A stretch of 64,000 nt of DNA from Termitomyces sp. T153 (Eukaryota > Basidiomycota > Agaricomycetes > Agaricales > Lyophyllaceae), in contig JACKQL020000004.1 in NCBI GenBank assembly GCA_018296165.2, positions 1,549,773-1,613,772 of the forward strand, read 5' to 3'. Below the pieces are notes generated by a model. It searched no databases and was not told where the DNA came from. It saw only the letters and a program-made list of their open reading frames with translations. The position numbers were made by a program, and so were the translations under genes. Shown here one piece after another: positions 1 through 13,379 of the stretch (position 1 is its first letter; each line of letters begins with the position of its first letter).

Positions 1-3000
1 TAAGCATCAAGATCAAACAGGGACCGTAAATTGATCACGCGAGAGCTTACATTTGAAACTCTTCGGTTTGAAGGACCAGCAGTAAGTCTAAGCATTTGCT
101 TGCCGCGAGGATCAGCTGCAGGTCCTCTGTCCCATCGGAAGGTAAGGTCGTTATGGCTTGCTCGAAGATACGGTACTAAGTTAAAAGACCGCCAATCAGT
201 ATTCAGCGTTTGGACAGAGGCGACAACCCACGAGTTCCATCAAGAGCACAGGCCAAAAGCTTGTCATGTTATGCGGCGAAAGCCGACATAATAACACTCG
301 AATACATAGTAAAACCTCGCACTGCACGATTGGGGCCGTAACATTTCTGAAAATGTCAACCAGCTTCTCTTGAATCGTCGGAAGTTGCGTGAGGAAGTGG
401 TTCTTCTCTCCAGCGAATAAGATAAATGAAAGTCTCCGGACGTTAAGAGACCGTAGCAGCATTTCGTACTCCCTATTTGTAAAGATGTTTGCTGATGGAG
501 CTGTTGCTACTTTAGCTACAAGAGCCAGTCAGCGCTGTACGATCCCGCGTGGCAGCACATACAGAGTAACTCAGGGAAGGCAGCTTTGTCAGCGTCAAAC
601 AGAATCTTAACGATAGGGATCCATAGCTCTGCGGCACTAGCAGTGCAATTGAACAATCTGTTATCATTCAATAGTTCTGTTACGGGGATCTTCCAAGCCT
701 TGATAGCAGATGGTATTTTAGCCATTCCTTGTATGATTGCCAGGACAGTTGAGTCCAGATCCAATGGTCTGATACTTTAATGTTGAGACACCGGACAGTT
801 GGTACAAGTAATGTCGCCCACCTTGCTCTTCCTCTCATCGCAGGATTTACTACGTAGTAGATAATGTTGCTACATGCAGAAATTATCTTGTCGTTGTCCA
901 TCAAGAATTTACGCAGATTTGGCAAGACAGAGGACGCCACAAAATCATTGATCTGGTCATACATTCTAATCAGCATGCAATTGATGGCATATGTAATCGA
1001 TGGGAAGCTTCACTCACCTTCGAGATCAGTTCTGTAGAATCTCCAGATTTAGCTGGATCTGAAAGAACCAGTGTGTTCACGTCCTGTCTCTCTTCATTCT
1101 TGTAGTCTAAAAGACCGGTTGTAAAAGAGTCGTATTGATGGAAAAAGTAGGACTTACCTTGAACAGGAATAGGAGAGTTTCGGCCATTATTGGTGAGTGA
1201 TTCTTTTGTAGTACGACGAATCCAAGATCCCTGGTCATATGAGCGGCCTACAAACATCACGTTAGAATCGAGAAGTTTGCCAAAGTTGTCCTATAAGACG
1301 GATATTCAGAATCTAGATGTTCGAAGGATCTACATCGACTTACCTGCAACTCCTTGCGTATACGGCGGTCCTCCATAGCCGTTGTTTGGGAGACTTTTTC
1401 AGACAACGCAGTAAGGCAGCTGATTGCTGGGTCAGCCGACGTCCATAACCGTACCTATAAATTTCACCTGAGAGCTGCAAAGTTATGTATCTTGAAATCT
1501 CGTGTACTGCCAACAATGTCTTTGATCAGTTGTAGGAAACGACTCCACACTTGTATGGCTATTGGTCCTTCTAATCGACGGAGATAATGTTCAAGGAAAT
1601 TGAAGAGCACCCCTTCGGTCCTGCAGAGAGTGACAGTGAGACAGGTCTTCACGAAATCACTATGCAATGGTGTTTACAAGTGCGGATTAATGGCTTGTTT
1701 CCTGTTCCTTTCGTTAATTCCCGATATGCGGCAGGAAATACTCTCGCAGATCATATGCACAGCGTTTTGAGCACTAGCAACAAGCACGTCAACCAGTTCA
1801 AATGCGGCATCTAGAGGAGCTCCTGAGTCCTGAGCGACAGAATTAGATGATTACAGGCTTGGATAGAAAAAGCGCCAACAGAAACTCGACTCCAACAGTC
1901 CACAACCGATTCGAAAACTTCAACAGGCTGTACACGGAACAAGTGCTCTAGAACTCGACAACATCGTATCCGCGTTCGGTTATAGATAAGTGACAGCGAG
2001 TCATCTTTTGATGTCCATGTTGACGGCGTGTTCCAGGAAAGGGTTGCCCATAATAAGTACAAAACACGAATTCCTTCATCAAGAGACCTATATGCTGGTG
2101 ACCGCGCCTGGAGACAAGACACAATAAGAATGAAGCGCGTAACATGAACATGACACTCACTGTGAGCGTTTCGTCGGTGATTTGTTGTGTGCTTTCTGAA
2201 CCAAAAACATTAGATACATAGCCCAACAAACCACTGTTCTCTATGCCAGCTTTATCTTGCGGTATAGACTCCTCTTCGGTGGAGCTCGGTTCCATAGTAT
2301 AGGCTAAACTGAGCAGTATCATTCGCTCGAGACCGTTCAAAAGCATAATCATCTCCGCGTCTGTGACACTTGATGAAAAATCCCGAGCGAAATCCTGTGC
2401 TTGCGACGAGGCGGTATGAATGTCCTTTAATGATAGGGTTAAATGTCGACAAAGACAATCATTCAAGGGGCTGACAACGGCCTGTAGTGCTGGTTGGAAC
2501 TGTGGTATGGCCATGAGTATGAAGTCAAGCCAATGTTGCAACACAGGACGATTTGTTCGAACGACAATACCATCCACAAGAGTTTGTATCAGCAAGGAGT
2601 TTACCGAGTATCGTCGAGGTTCGGATTCAATGTCGTGACCTGATGCACTACTGGGGCCGCTACCATCGTGCCTATGCATGGCTTGCCGCGATGCTGCATC
2701 ACGAGATGTCGAAGCAGATATCAGCGAGTGTAGGAGATGCAAAAGCTTGTTTTGAAGATCGAGGCGGTGCCAGTGGACGCAGAGATAGAGCTTGCCAACA
2801 ATAATAGCTTCAATCCCATCGGTAATGCCGTCAACATCCCCACGAGCGACAACGGCCTGGAGCAAGTCCACAGCTGTAGACTGGATTATGACGTTGTTTG
2901 GATGCATGGTCGGAGTCCACGACAAATTTGGCTCTGATTGAATAAATCTGGGAGAAGGATTCAGATGGTGCCCAAGACAAAGGAAGGTGACGTACCGCAG

Positions 3001-6000
3001 GACTATTTCAACTAGCGCATCAAGATAGCTCGCATTTGTATCAAACATACCGCCTTGAAAAGATCTTAGTAGGAGATACATGACTTCAGCGTCACTACTC
3101 ACAAGCTTCAACCCTTTGGATAAGGCCTGCATGATGTGAACGTTGGATTGTTGTTGCTTTTGTTGTCTTCGCAAAACCTTGTCCACCGAAGCGGATGATA
3201 GACAAAAGCAAATCAAGGAGATGATTTGTGTAGCGCTGGTCGAAGGGGCATTCATAAAGGAGAATCTGGATTTCCCTTCCATTGACTTTTGCAACTGAGA
3301 GGATTCGTCGTATAGTTGGATCCAGAAGCTCAAACAGAATCGGATCAAGGACACTGAAACACAGCTGAATCTTTGAAATCTCAAGCTCTCGTAGCACAAC
3401 GTACCGCAGATAAGATCTAAGACTGCATCGCATCCAAGTTTCACCAATGCGCCTCAAGCTCGGATCGTCGCTTTTCAAGGTCTCGAGCACAATCATCATT
3501 GGTACTTTGAAGCGGAAACCAGGAAGAAGATTATCCTCTATTGTCATCCTGTCAGTACGGTCAACCTAGAAGAGGAACTACATACCTGTCAACCTCCATA
3601 AGACGCCGAAGGCTTCATAGGATTCGTTAATATTTTGATATTCTGGAGAGGTCATTGTTTGAGCTATTATTGATTCAACATGCGAGTGCGTTGTCGCAAT
3701 CTCCAGTGACCAGATGAGATTGACGGCCCGGACATGATACACTACATAATCGGCGCGGAGGTACTTGAGCAATTTGGTAACCATCTTGATCATGGTTGGC
3801 CTATTGTCAATGAGAGGCCTGGGAACCAAATTGGTGTTTTGGTGTAAGGCGATAATGAGCGAAACAGTTCGATCGACTGTTGTGAAATTAGCCAGCTGTG
3901 AGGGCATGGTTAGAAGATCGCAATTTTGTGCACTGATATACCAACCTCATGTTCCAGTCCCTCGAGAATCACTTGGAGCCAGTCGTCAGGATTCCATGGT
4001 AAAGTCACCGAGGTTGTAAGTCTGCTGGAAAGTCTGTCGAGGAGCAAGAGACTCAGGGAAAAGACCTCTCGGAGAACAACAATGTCTGAGCAAGAAGTAA
4101 TCAATTTCTGGGCACAACGACGAGTGATAGTTGCCAAGTTTTCAAAAGCCGAAACGAAAGGTTCCGCGAAGGAGTTGGAAAGGGATTCAGGTATAGCTAT
4201 GGGGTCAACGCCATAGAAGCTACAAGCGAAGAGGTAGGGACGTTGTGTTGTCCGTTTCGTTTCGATCGGCCCCGTAAGATTTGGTCGTTGCATCAAAGCA
4301 GAATGAGGTACATGTCGCAACACTTCTTCTTGCAGAAGGAGGGCTTCCTTTATCAAAGGAGATGATAGGCAGGAAATATCACCTTGAACTCGGATCTAGA
4401 TCATGTTCAGTACCACAGCGCAATTGGTAGAAAATCTGTTACATCTATGAGATCTAAGATGGCTGCAAAAATTATGGGGAGGTGTATCGTTTGTATCTCA
4501 TCGTCTTGCGAAAAAGTTTTTAGTAGGAATTGGATCATCCGGATTGCCTAAGGGTATTTGTTGAGTATCAAGAGTTTCTATACTTTAGGCACGCGAACCT
4601 CGATGTCGTTTCTGTCCCCAGTGATTTCAGAAAACGTAACAGTCAAGAGTTGTTTCCAGAGTATATGGGGTTCGATAGCCTCGTATAAGGTGCTCGCTGT
4701 CATTGTCACCTAGACAAAAGTGTGCTTAAGATCGTATTCAAGCGAGGAAGACAAACTAACGTCTTCGCCTCCATCGGAGGGATGATCGATAAGATTTTTG
4801 ATGGCTTTAAAAGCATCATAGACAAGAACCTGGGAGATAGCCGCACCAATCTCCCACTTGTCCAAGAGGGAAATGAAGATTTTAAATGGTCTCGACTCGG
4901 AGTACTCCCCTGAAGGCGCGAACATCTCGCTCTGAGAGTTATCAGACAATTTGATACTTTACATGAAACACACATCACACCTTCAAAGTGGAATAGACAA
5001 GGTCCAATACATGTGTTTTCAGATATTCTATTTGGTGTTCGCTTTTCTCATCAGAGCCCAGGAGCCAGGTATAGAGACGTCGATTGAGAGATAGGTCACG
5101 ACGAAGTACAACTCCAGTGGCCGCACGCATGAGGATGACACGATCTTCGACCTGTGCTTTTCTCACGGCTGTGCTATCTACACGCAGTGACTGCAAGAGC
5201 AAGTCGAGGGCTCCTCTCCGTACCAGTAGATTCTCGTCCTCGAGGGCGGCTGCAAACGCACGAATCATTAGGCCAATATCCTTGCCGACAACTTCCGTTA
5301 TATCTGGCCAGTTTCAGCGTATACCACTTGTCCGACGAGCATTGGCCATACCTTCATCTGCGTTCAGACGAGGTAACCGTCGTGCAAGATAATTGAGAGA
5401 AGTTCCACGCGCAATTGGTGTCGTGAGCATCACTAGCCAGATATTCTGGAAGAAGAATGACGGAGAGACGGTTCCTGACAAGCGATCAAGTAGATTCAAA
5501 ACCTGGCTTGATATCTGAATTAAACATATCTGAGTTGAAGAACGTATTACACACCTTGTCGAAAAATTCCGACGTCTCTTCCTCCAGTCCAGGGAGAAGC
5601 GCGAGAATAAAGGATTTCATGACAGGACGTAGTCCGGACTGCAGCGGCAAGTAATGTATGTCGAACAGGTTCAAGAGTGTCGGCTTTTATGTGATATTAA
5701 TGCTTCGGTCCCCAAAAAAATATCCCCTACACACCTTGACAGACGTAGCGGCATATTCAAAGAAAGGAAACAATCCAGACGACCAGATTGGCAAGTCCGC
5801 CAGAAGTCCTTCGGGCTGCACAAAAATAGAATAAGCATTCGCTGTGCAGTAATTGCGGACTACGCTTACTCCAAGGACTGATAATATGTGCAGGTACACA
5901 TCCAGAGCACGTTGATGTACCCCGGTTGGGAGTGCAGGATTTAAACATTGCGACAGACGTTTAGAGACGATCAACTTGCGTGGTATATCTTTAAATTGCA

Positions 6001-6369
6001 TGTACGACTGAAACGTCTGAGCGTGAACCGGCCGACCAGTCAATAGAGTGTTCCTTTAGATACCGTATATAGACTACCTTGAGAAGTTGCTTCAGGAACG
6101 CAATGAAATCGGCCCATTCATGCACACTGTCGAAAGAATTGAGACACTTCTCCACTTGTTGGGTGAATTTCTTGTATTTAGGGTCCGAGGCGAATGCTTG
6201 TTGTGCTACACCTACAGAAAGTTCGTCCTCATAAGACTAGATTCTGTGATCAACGGTGCAAGATGGACGAACCGCGTTCACTCGCCCTCGCTGATGTCAG
6301 TGCAGAGCCCTTCGTTAGTGTCTTTCCTGTACGTTGGGCGCTAGAGACTGTTGGAGATTCAGAAGACAT
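1..6369 (-). CDS. DOP1: DOP1/Dopey family protein (partial, 3' end beyond window edge)
   Basis: Large multi-exon gene read on the minus strand. Dopey proteins are long helical-repeat proteins of the Golgi/endosome system; yeast Dop1 works with Neo1 and Mon2 in membrane trafficking. The start fits ATG at 6369: an exon beginning MSSESPTVSS ends GAA CGC G at 6273, a 61-bp intron (6272-6212) follows, and the frame resumes as VAQQAFASDPKYKKFTQQVE. Family blocks come in the expected order: KIPRKLIVSKRLSQCLNPALP-like near 5950, LLVRRGALDLLLQSLRVD near 5200, VVLRRDLSLNRRLYTWLLGS near 5080, and the C-terminal CIRVLLCRLSPHNMTSFWP near 280. The final residues lie left of position 1. Short introns break the frame repeatedly, so only exons are open. 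Family assignment is confident from N- and C-terminal blocks; exact exon borders in the middle were not all resolved. Confidence 0.9.
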
Positions 6370-6577
6370 CGTAATAAAGAGATATCAATCAGTCGACCAG
6401 CGATTCAGTGTTCGAAAGGTGTAGGTGCTGCGAAGCAGCCTGCAAGGTGTACTATGAACGTCACGGTTGTCCGTCCCTTTAGACGTCCACGTGACCCCAC
6501 ACATCGACCGTTTTTGGTATGTGCATACATACGTATTTAGGTGGCAGTGATTAAAGTGTCGACCCATGCACACCTGC

Positions 6578-6935
6578 CCCCTCTAATCAGAGGTGTAGGA
6601 GGGAGGGGTCACCCCTCTAACTAGAATCGATTAATAAATTCTCTATGGATACCAATAATATATGGATATTTGCCTAGAAAATCTCAGTCGATTTTCGGAA
6701 TACTCCGGCGGTTGCCATCAACGTTGACAGATCATCTGTCAACGTCGTTTGGCCCTGTCTCCGGCGCTGTCAACGCCGCCCTCCATCATCAGACAGCGCC
6801 GACGACTCTCTTCTCAGCGTCTCCCTCTCTTCTCAGCGTCTCCGACGATGAGCTCAGATATAACCCTAAAAATATGTAAAAATTCAGAAAAAAATACGAA
6901 GATATATCTACGTTGACCCGCCCCGCCTATACAGC
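6578..6935 (+). repeat. Left arm of the inverted repeat, CpG-retaining
   Basis: Pairs with 7525-7698 plus 18458-18601 in inverse orientation. This copy still carries CpGs (CCGGCGG, AACGTCG, CCGGCGCTG), where the partner has CAGCAG, AACATTG and similar. It sits about 210 bp upstream of the DOP1 start codon. Confidence 0.75.
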
Positions 6936-7048
6936 GCCGACGACCCTCTGCTCATCGCCCGAGATGATGAGCTCACTAATTCTTCAAAAATCACTGAGAA
7001 AATCAGAAAAAATGATAGAAAATTGAGCAAATATTTGATTGAGCAGTA

Positions 7049-7285
7049 CTACTTGGAGTTGATGTAAAGTGCTTCCAGCGCATCAGGAATTTCTTTCTCT
7101 ACATCTTCTGCATCTTCCTGTTCATCACTGTCATGAGTATTCCCTAGATCTGACATTGTCAGTGGCCTATCAACATCCCTGGCTGTTCTGAAGCTTGGAT
7201 GAGGAGGGACTTTTTGCAAGGCATACCAGGAACAATTAAACCAGTGAAGCAGGGATTTTGAGCAAGCTTCTTGAAGCATTGACAA
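7049..7285 (-). CDS. 78-codon frame inside the inverted-repeat element
   Basis: Open frame between the two inverted arms. It starts MSMLQEACSKSL and ends with an acidic stretch (DSDEQEDAEDVEKE) followed by ALEALYINSK. I do not recognise the family. It could be the remnant C-terminus of a transposase or a captured host fragment. CpG sites are almost absent here, unlike the left arm just upstream. Whether it is expressed is unknown; it is listed because it is the only coherent frame in the element interior. Confidence 0.3.
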   Translation of the reverse strand: MSMLQEACSKSLLHWFNCSWYALQKVPPHPSFRTARDVDRPLTMSDLGNTHDSDEQEDAEDVEKEIPDALEALYINSK

Positions 7286-7698
7286 TGAACATTGTAAAAT
7301 TGTGTTTGTTCCTTCCTAGCATCAAATATGGAAGGTGAGAATGGGATCTTTGCCTCTCATGTCTATCTCCTTGACCAATAAAAAAAAATAAAAAAAGCTT
7401 CATCTCACATGTATGTCACCACATGCTTGATCTCAATGTTGAGGCATTGAATTTCTTCACATGTGTGCTCTATCCTGAAATAGCAATTCATGGCCAGTCT
7501 AGCAGCTGGCCTAGCCCATGCTTGTTCTGTAGAGGTGGTGCTGGCCAACATAGATATATCTTTGTATTTTTTTCTGAATTTTTAGGGATATATTTGAGCT
7601 CATTGTTGGTGCTGTCTGAGGATGGGGGGCAGCATTGACAGTGTCAGAGACAGTGCCAAACAATGTTGACAGATGATCTGTCAATGTTGATGGCAACT

Positions 7699-7938
7699 TG
7701 TGATGTTTGTGTGATGTGCATGGTAACATCACATGAGAGCTTAGAGTCCTTCAATAGAACAGGTTTTGTCCTAGTATTAGAAAGAACTGAAGTCCTATGG
7801 TACATCAGACTTCCCTATATACCATAGACTAGCTGTATGTAAGGGTAGTGTAGTAATGGGACAATTTTCCAGGTAAGTGGATGAGCAAAGAGCTACTCAA
7901 TAGCTATCACATGGGCATGGATCATACACTCCATTACA
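7699..7938 (-). repeat. 3' LTR of the nested Gypsy element
   Basis: 240 bp, same length as its partner at 18213-18452. I count 17 differences by eye (about 93% identity). Fourteen of them fall in seven TG-versus-CA dinucleotide pairs. Confidence 0.9.
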
Positions 7939-8149
7939 TACACCCTCCAGGCATTGCAAGGAGTGGTGAGGGATGCCTCTGAGTGGAAAAGAATGTCATG
8001 GGGATGTGACTTGAGAAAAGACAGTGAGCTTGTTAAGTAAAGACTGTGGGTGAAGAGACAAGAGATAGTGCAAGTAAAGACCATGGTTGTTTAACAAAAT
8101 GTTGGTCATCAACAGGATGGAACTTGAGGTGGTGTGGTAAGGTCAGTCC

Positions 8150-9490
8150 CTGTCTGCAAGCAAGTCCTCTGCTCCAGGGGTCTTGCTTAGGTGTTGGAGT
8201 TCAGGGTCTCTGTCTGGTTCATACATTTCCTGATCTTCTGAAGCAATGGGCACAGTGTTGCCTTTAGCCACTTTGAACAGGGCCCCCAATGAAGCCATGT
8301 CAACAGGTTAGTTGGAGGCTGAGGACTGGAGCACAGTGGAGTGATCAGACTAGTCAGGTCAGCTAACAGCAATGTTATGGGAACAAGGCCAACTGGTGAT
8401 GGGTTTGGTGCCTGGTGCAGTATTGTGGGAGTAGGAGTTGCCAAAGGAGGGTTCTGGTGCAGAATTCCTGGGTGATGCTGAGTAATGGTAGGAAGGGTTT
8501 GCCAGACAGGAATGGTGAGAATGTTCCATGTTGCTACCAACATGATGAGGGCAGCATTTCCCATGGCTGCGGCAAGGGGTGGCTGACAAATTGGAGGGAA
8601 GCATTTCTGTGGCACAGGCTTGACTGCATTTGTTCTTCAAACATTTCTCCTTCCCCTTCTTGCAAATGTGTTTGGCCTGGACATGTGGGTGCATGACTGC
8701 TGACATGACCACTCCCAGCCAATTCTTGTCAACATCTGCATTAGCCTTAATTACTCCTAAACCTGTGCCTTTGGCTAGGCATTCATACCAAGGGTTGATG
8801 GATGAGACATCAAAGGCTGACTCAGGAATAGGGTAAAAGGGTGAGTAGTACTGCTGGCAGTAGTGGTCCCCCTCAGTTTGCAAGAGTATGCCAGATGTTT
8901 GTTGAAGGCTTTTGCTACCTTGGGGTACTCAGCAGGCATAGGGTTGGTTCACCAGAAGTTGGGGTCTATGCAGTTGTTTGAGTCTCATTCTTGATAAGCT
9001 AAGAACTGTTGTTTGCTGAAGATATAATCAGGAGTTTTGTGGTACAGGTAATGGATACTGAACATTCTGTTGGAGCACTTGAGGTTGAGGGTGTGTGGGG
9101 GAGCATAGTGGCTGTCAGGCCTGAGCTGGTCCCCTTTTGAGTGGTTCTGGCCTTGGTTAGGGTCACAATCTGTGGTGCATATAGAGCAGAAATTAGTGGG
9201 ATGAGAATCACAGAGTGTGGCATGACTCAAGAGGCTCAAGCAAGAAACTGTGAGCAAGCAGTGATTTTCATTGTCCCCTCTCTGAGACTTTATACTGTTG
9301 GGCACAAAAATTTGCTCAGAAATTTTTGTATTACCAAGGAAAATTTGTGGATTGAGTGGGGGTGGCTTACCTATGCTAATTGGGAGCTCCACTACATTAT
9401 TTACCCCTAGGGCATCCAAGTTGGGTTGCAGCAAGCTGAGGTCCTTGACTTGGCTCCTCAAGAGCCAGGTTTTGTCTCCTGAATTCTAGA
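8150..9490 (-). pseudogene. Extra region between Gypsy integrase and 3' LTR, Cys/His-containing
   Basis: Downstream of integrase the frame can be followed through a phrase reading KWAADKIVSHVGSKDTALFEVL (around 9500-9580) and an LDALGVNNVVELP block near 9400. A long low-complexity part then has Cys/His-containing segments (around 8550-8700: KHICKKGKEKCLKNKCSQAC) and a Pro-rich tail. There is no chromodomain signature. Several stops break it. It is best read as a C-terminal Pol extension of this Gypsy lineage, function unknown; a captured fragment is possible. Confidence 0.4.
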
Positions 9491-10800
9491 GTACCTCAAA
9501 TAGAGCAGTATCTTTGGAACCCACATGACTGACTATTTTGTCTGCTGCCCATTTGGTGGGATGCTGTTCTAGCTCAACCACCTGCTCATTGAGGTGTCCT
9601 GAAAACAGTCAGTCATTGTTGGAGTAATGAATTCATAAAAGGGAAGCATGAAAGGAATCATGGATGCCATGCTGCTTCATAGAGGTGGACAGTTTCATAC
9701 AGAACAAATGATTACCAAAGTCCTCCAAAACTAGGTAAGGTCCCACAAACTTTGGTATTAGCTTATGTGCCAGATCTTTTGAGTAGGTTAGATTTTTTGT
9801 GGATACATACACTAGGCCCCCCTTTTCAAAGAGTACTATCCTGCATTTACAGTTGGCTAGGTGAGTCTGTTTTACTTACACTGCCAGAATGCTGTCATGC
9901 ACTGCCATTATTGCTGACCATAATCTGCATTCCTACATACTCATTGCTGGCAGAGGTATTCCATAGCATTGACCTGGGCATCCTGCCATGGTTGAGGAAA
10001 AAAGGTGAATAACCCATGTTATCTGACCTTGCCAAATTGATGGCAAACTCTACAGCAGGAAGTTTGAGGACCCAGTCAGTTTGGGCTGGGTTGATTCCTT
10101 GTTGAATTATCTGAGTGATGGTTCAGTTAGCATGTTCTGTAGTGCCATCCATTTGTGGATGGTAGGCACTAGACATTTTCAATTTGACCCTGATTAGTGA
10201 GTGGAGGTGAGTCCAAAACAGGCTTGTAAAATAGCTGTTTTGGTTGCTGACTATCATGTGTGGTAACCTATATCATTTGTACACTTCAGAAAACACAAGT
10301 TCTGCTACATCTTTTGCTGCATACATAGTTCAGCTTGGAACTAGGTGCACCATACCTGTTAAGTGGTCAATGATCACCATGATTAAATCAAATGTGGCAT
10401 TACAACTTTTGGACTTTGGTAGTGGATCAACAAAGTCTATTCCAATAACCTCCCAAGGTTGTGTGGGCACTGGTAAGGGTTGCAACAAGCCATAAGATTT
10501 GTGATTAGCTGGTTTTGTATGGCTGCATGTTTGACATGTTTTGCAGTATGTGTGTAAGTCATGGTGAATCTTCTTCCACCATACTTGTTCCCTGAGGTAA
10601 ATCAGTGTTTTATTTGCCCCCAAGTGAGCCAGTACTGAATGAGCCTCCAAAATTACCATTTCTTGGATGCTTTGCCCTGCCACATGGATATCAGGAATGC
10701 ATGTTACATGTGTTCCATTTATTTTGAGGTAGATTATCTCATCTTGTTTCACCTCAAAATTTTTGTGTTCATGTAGTTTCTCCATGATTTTTCAAAACAC
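9490..10800 (-). pseudogene. Gypsy integrase
   Basis: The frame at 10330-10785 shows the integrase zinc-binding HHCC module: HSVLAHLG, then YLREQVWW, then CKTCQTC. The catalytic core follows, starting with PWEVIGIDFVDPLP and the first Asp in DFVDPLPKS, then LIMVIIDHLTGMVHLVPS. Farther left the frame is interrupted by stops (for example around 10140-10330). The product would insert the cDNA copy into the genome. It is inactive as it stands. Confidence 0.8.
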
Positions 10801-11139
10801 AGGGTCTTCAAAATATCTTCCCTGAATGCTTCTCATTAGGTCTAGAGGTTCTTGCCCTCCACTTAGCATTTCTGGTAATGCCACAGGCTCAGCTGATGTG
10901 GTTAGCTTATTCAGTGTGTTTGCCCATTGTAGTTAATTTTTATCTTGGGCTTCTTCCTCAGTTCTGGTTGGTTCCTTTGCAGGTATCCAAATAGTGAGTT
11001 TATTTTTAGTATTTTTGACACCTGTATTCCCACCCTCCTTTTGTTCCTGTGGGTCCTACAGACCTTTTAGGACAAAATTATGAGTCATTTGACTGGCAAA
11101 TTCCTTGCTAGTCTCTAATCAGCCTGTTTCTGTGGCCAG

Positions 11140-12430
11140 TCACTGCTTGTGTATTCTGGGTTTTCTTGCAGGCTGTGCTTTGCACCTTGCTTTAGAGTTG
11201 GCTTGACTGCCTTCCTCCATTCCAATGCTGTGGAGTCCCATGAGCTTGCCCTCCTTCCCAATTAGGACAGGCATTGAGATCTTGTGCTGCAACAATGAGT
11301 TGTTGCTTATGATGTCATGATATGTGTACTTGCCCCAGACATGCACAGTGCCTGGCTCATTGAATGCATATAGTTGGGACAGTGCATCTGATAGGATGTT
11401 CTCTGCCCCTGGTACATACTCCACTTCAAAATTAAATTCCAACATCTTTTCAAACCATCTCACCTGACACCCCAAGAGGTTCTTTTGATTTAGTAGGTGA
11501 ATCAACCCCTTGTGATCTGTGTACCACTTAAATTTCACCTCCTGTACAATATCTTGATGATGCAGCATGGTCTCAATACCAGCTAACATCTCAATTTCAT
11601 GAACTGGGTAGTTTTGCTAGGCTGAATTGAGTTTAGCTGTAAGAACACAGCCACTACAGCCTTGCACCAGTTGCAACCCTGGCTAACCACTCCAGCAATC
11701 CCAGTTCCACACCCATCAGACATGATGTTTACTGGTTTGGCATTGGGACTGTACTCCAGGAGTTTCTATGAGTGATCTCAGCATCTAACAGCAAGGTGCT
11801 TGATGTCCTCAAAAGCTTGCTGATGTGTGTATTAATGGAACAGTGTCACCCATCAAACCATGCAATATTCCCATTGCAATCTGTACTTGATCAATGTCAT
11901 TTGTGAGGTAACCTGCAGCACCCAAGAACCCACACAGTAGGTCTTGATTAGTTGGAATCTTCCAGCAGAATACCACATCAACCATATCAGGGTCCATGCA
12001 TATCCCCTAGTTATCAATCACTCTACTCAGGACCTTCATTTCTCTGCACAGAAAATGTATCTTCTTTTCCCTGAGGTAAAGTTTTTCATGCCAAAGTATA
12101 TCAATTGCTAACTTGACATAGTTTATGTGGTCATCCACAGTGTTAGAGTAGATAATTATGTCATCAAGATATATGTTCAGGAACTGACCTATGTAGGCCA
12201 AGAAAATATGATTCATCAGAGCCTGGTAAGTGGCCAGAGCATTGCAGTCCCCTTGCTGTACCACATTACTGACCATGTTCCCATCAGGAGTGGTAACTGT
12301 CAAGCAGTCAACATCCTCTAGGATGATGCAGATCTGCTGGTAAGCATCCTGCCCATTCAGGATGGATTAATACTTACTCTGTGCCACCTGACAGAGGATA
12401 TCATTGATATCTGGCAACAGCAAAGAGTGC
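11140..12430 (-). pseudogene. Gypsy reverse transcriptase and RNase H
   Basis: The RT palm motif YLDD is intact at 12160-12171, in the context FLNIYLDDIIIYSNTVDDH. The RNase H part at 11140-11589 shows WYTDHKGLIHLLNQKNL, with a capture-type WFEKMLEFNFEVEYVPGAENILSDALSQLY ending. Stops separate the blocks (around 11600-12010). The order RT then RNase H before integrase is that of Ty3/Gypsy. Catalytic residues look preserved, but the reading frame does not. Confidence 0.85.
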
Positions 12431-12720
12431 TTAACAGTGTTGGCATTATGTGCTTGTAAGTCAAACACTGTATGCATGTGTGGTGCTTCCCCTAACTTAA
12501 CTGGCCTGGGCTTAGGGATCAGCATCATAGGTACTGTGTTACCAATGCTTGTTACCCACTACCTACCATTGCAGATATATGCATCCCACTTGGCCACCCA
12601 CTGTGGCCACACTGCTTTGGGGCAGCAAGAGGGGCAGCAAGAGTAAATCTCAGTTGGATCAATCAAGAGTATCTCATGATTGATGGCCTGAAGTGGAGAT
12701 AATGGAGTCTCACTTGCTGT

Positions 12721-13215
12721 CTAGCAAACGGGCTTGGTGTACCCACACAGTTGTGCCCAAATCATTTCTAGATTCTTCTTATACATCTGAACTGTGCATG
12801 AGGCCAGTTGAGTCACTCCCTCACCTTCCATAGGCAAGGACAATTTACTTCCAATTATCACATGTGGTGGGTTGATGCCATATGTCACTTGGTGCTGGAA
12901 CAACCATGGTATGCCTAGGATTCAATCATACCCAGATAAGTTTATCACATTGAAACATTGTTGTTTGCAAATTGACTGGTATTGAAATTCAGCAGAGGTG
13001 CTGAAGTTGATTCTAGATCATGAGCCTTGTACAGCTAACTGAACTGGTATGGGATTTTTCAACTCCCTCTTTTCTAAACTCAACTGTTGGGTTAGGGTAC
13101 TGGAGATGAAGTCCCCAAGTGAGCCTGAGTCAACTAGTGCACATGCTGGGTGCCCATTTAGCTGGACAACAATAACCAGAGGCTTAGGTACCTTTCATGA
13201 CATGTCCTGAACATA
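12721..13215 (-). pseudogene. Gypsy retropepsin (aspartic protease)
   Basis: The active-site motif ALVDSGSLGDFISS is readable at about 13098-13139, with Asp-Ser-Gly at 13123-13131. It is followed by the Gypsy-type YDxILGIPWLFQHQ flap region near 12900. Several stops lie between. The family is assigned from the DSG motif and from its position between gag and RT. Confidence 0.75.
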
Positions 13216-13379
13216 AGCAGAATTCCTCTACATGGTAGAATAAGTCCCAGACTTAATCTGTTGACCATTCAACTCAAGGGCATACAGGCCCAGCATGTTA
13301 TGCTCCTCATGCCAGTCAAAATGCTCCCAAGTGCCTAGTTTGGACAGTAGGATGCCCAACCAGCAGCTCTGACCCTGAC

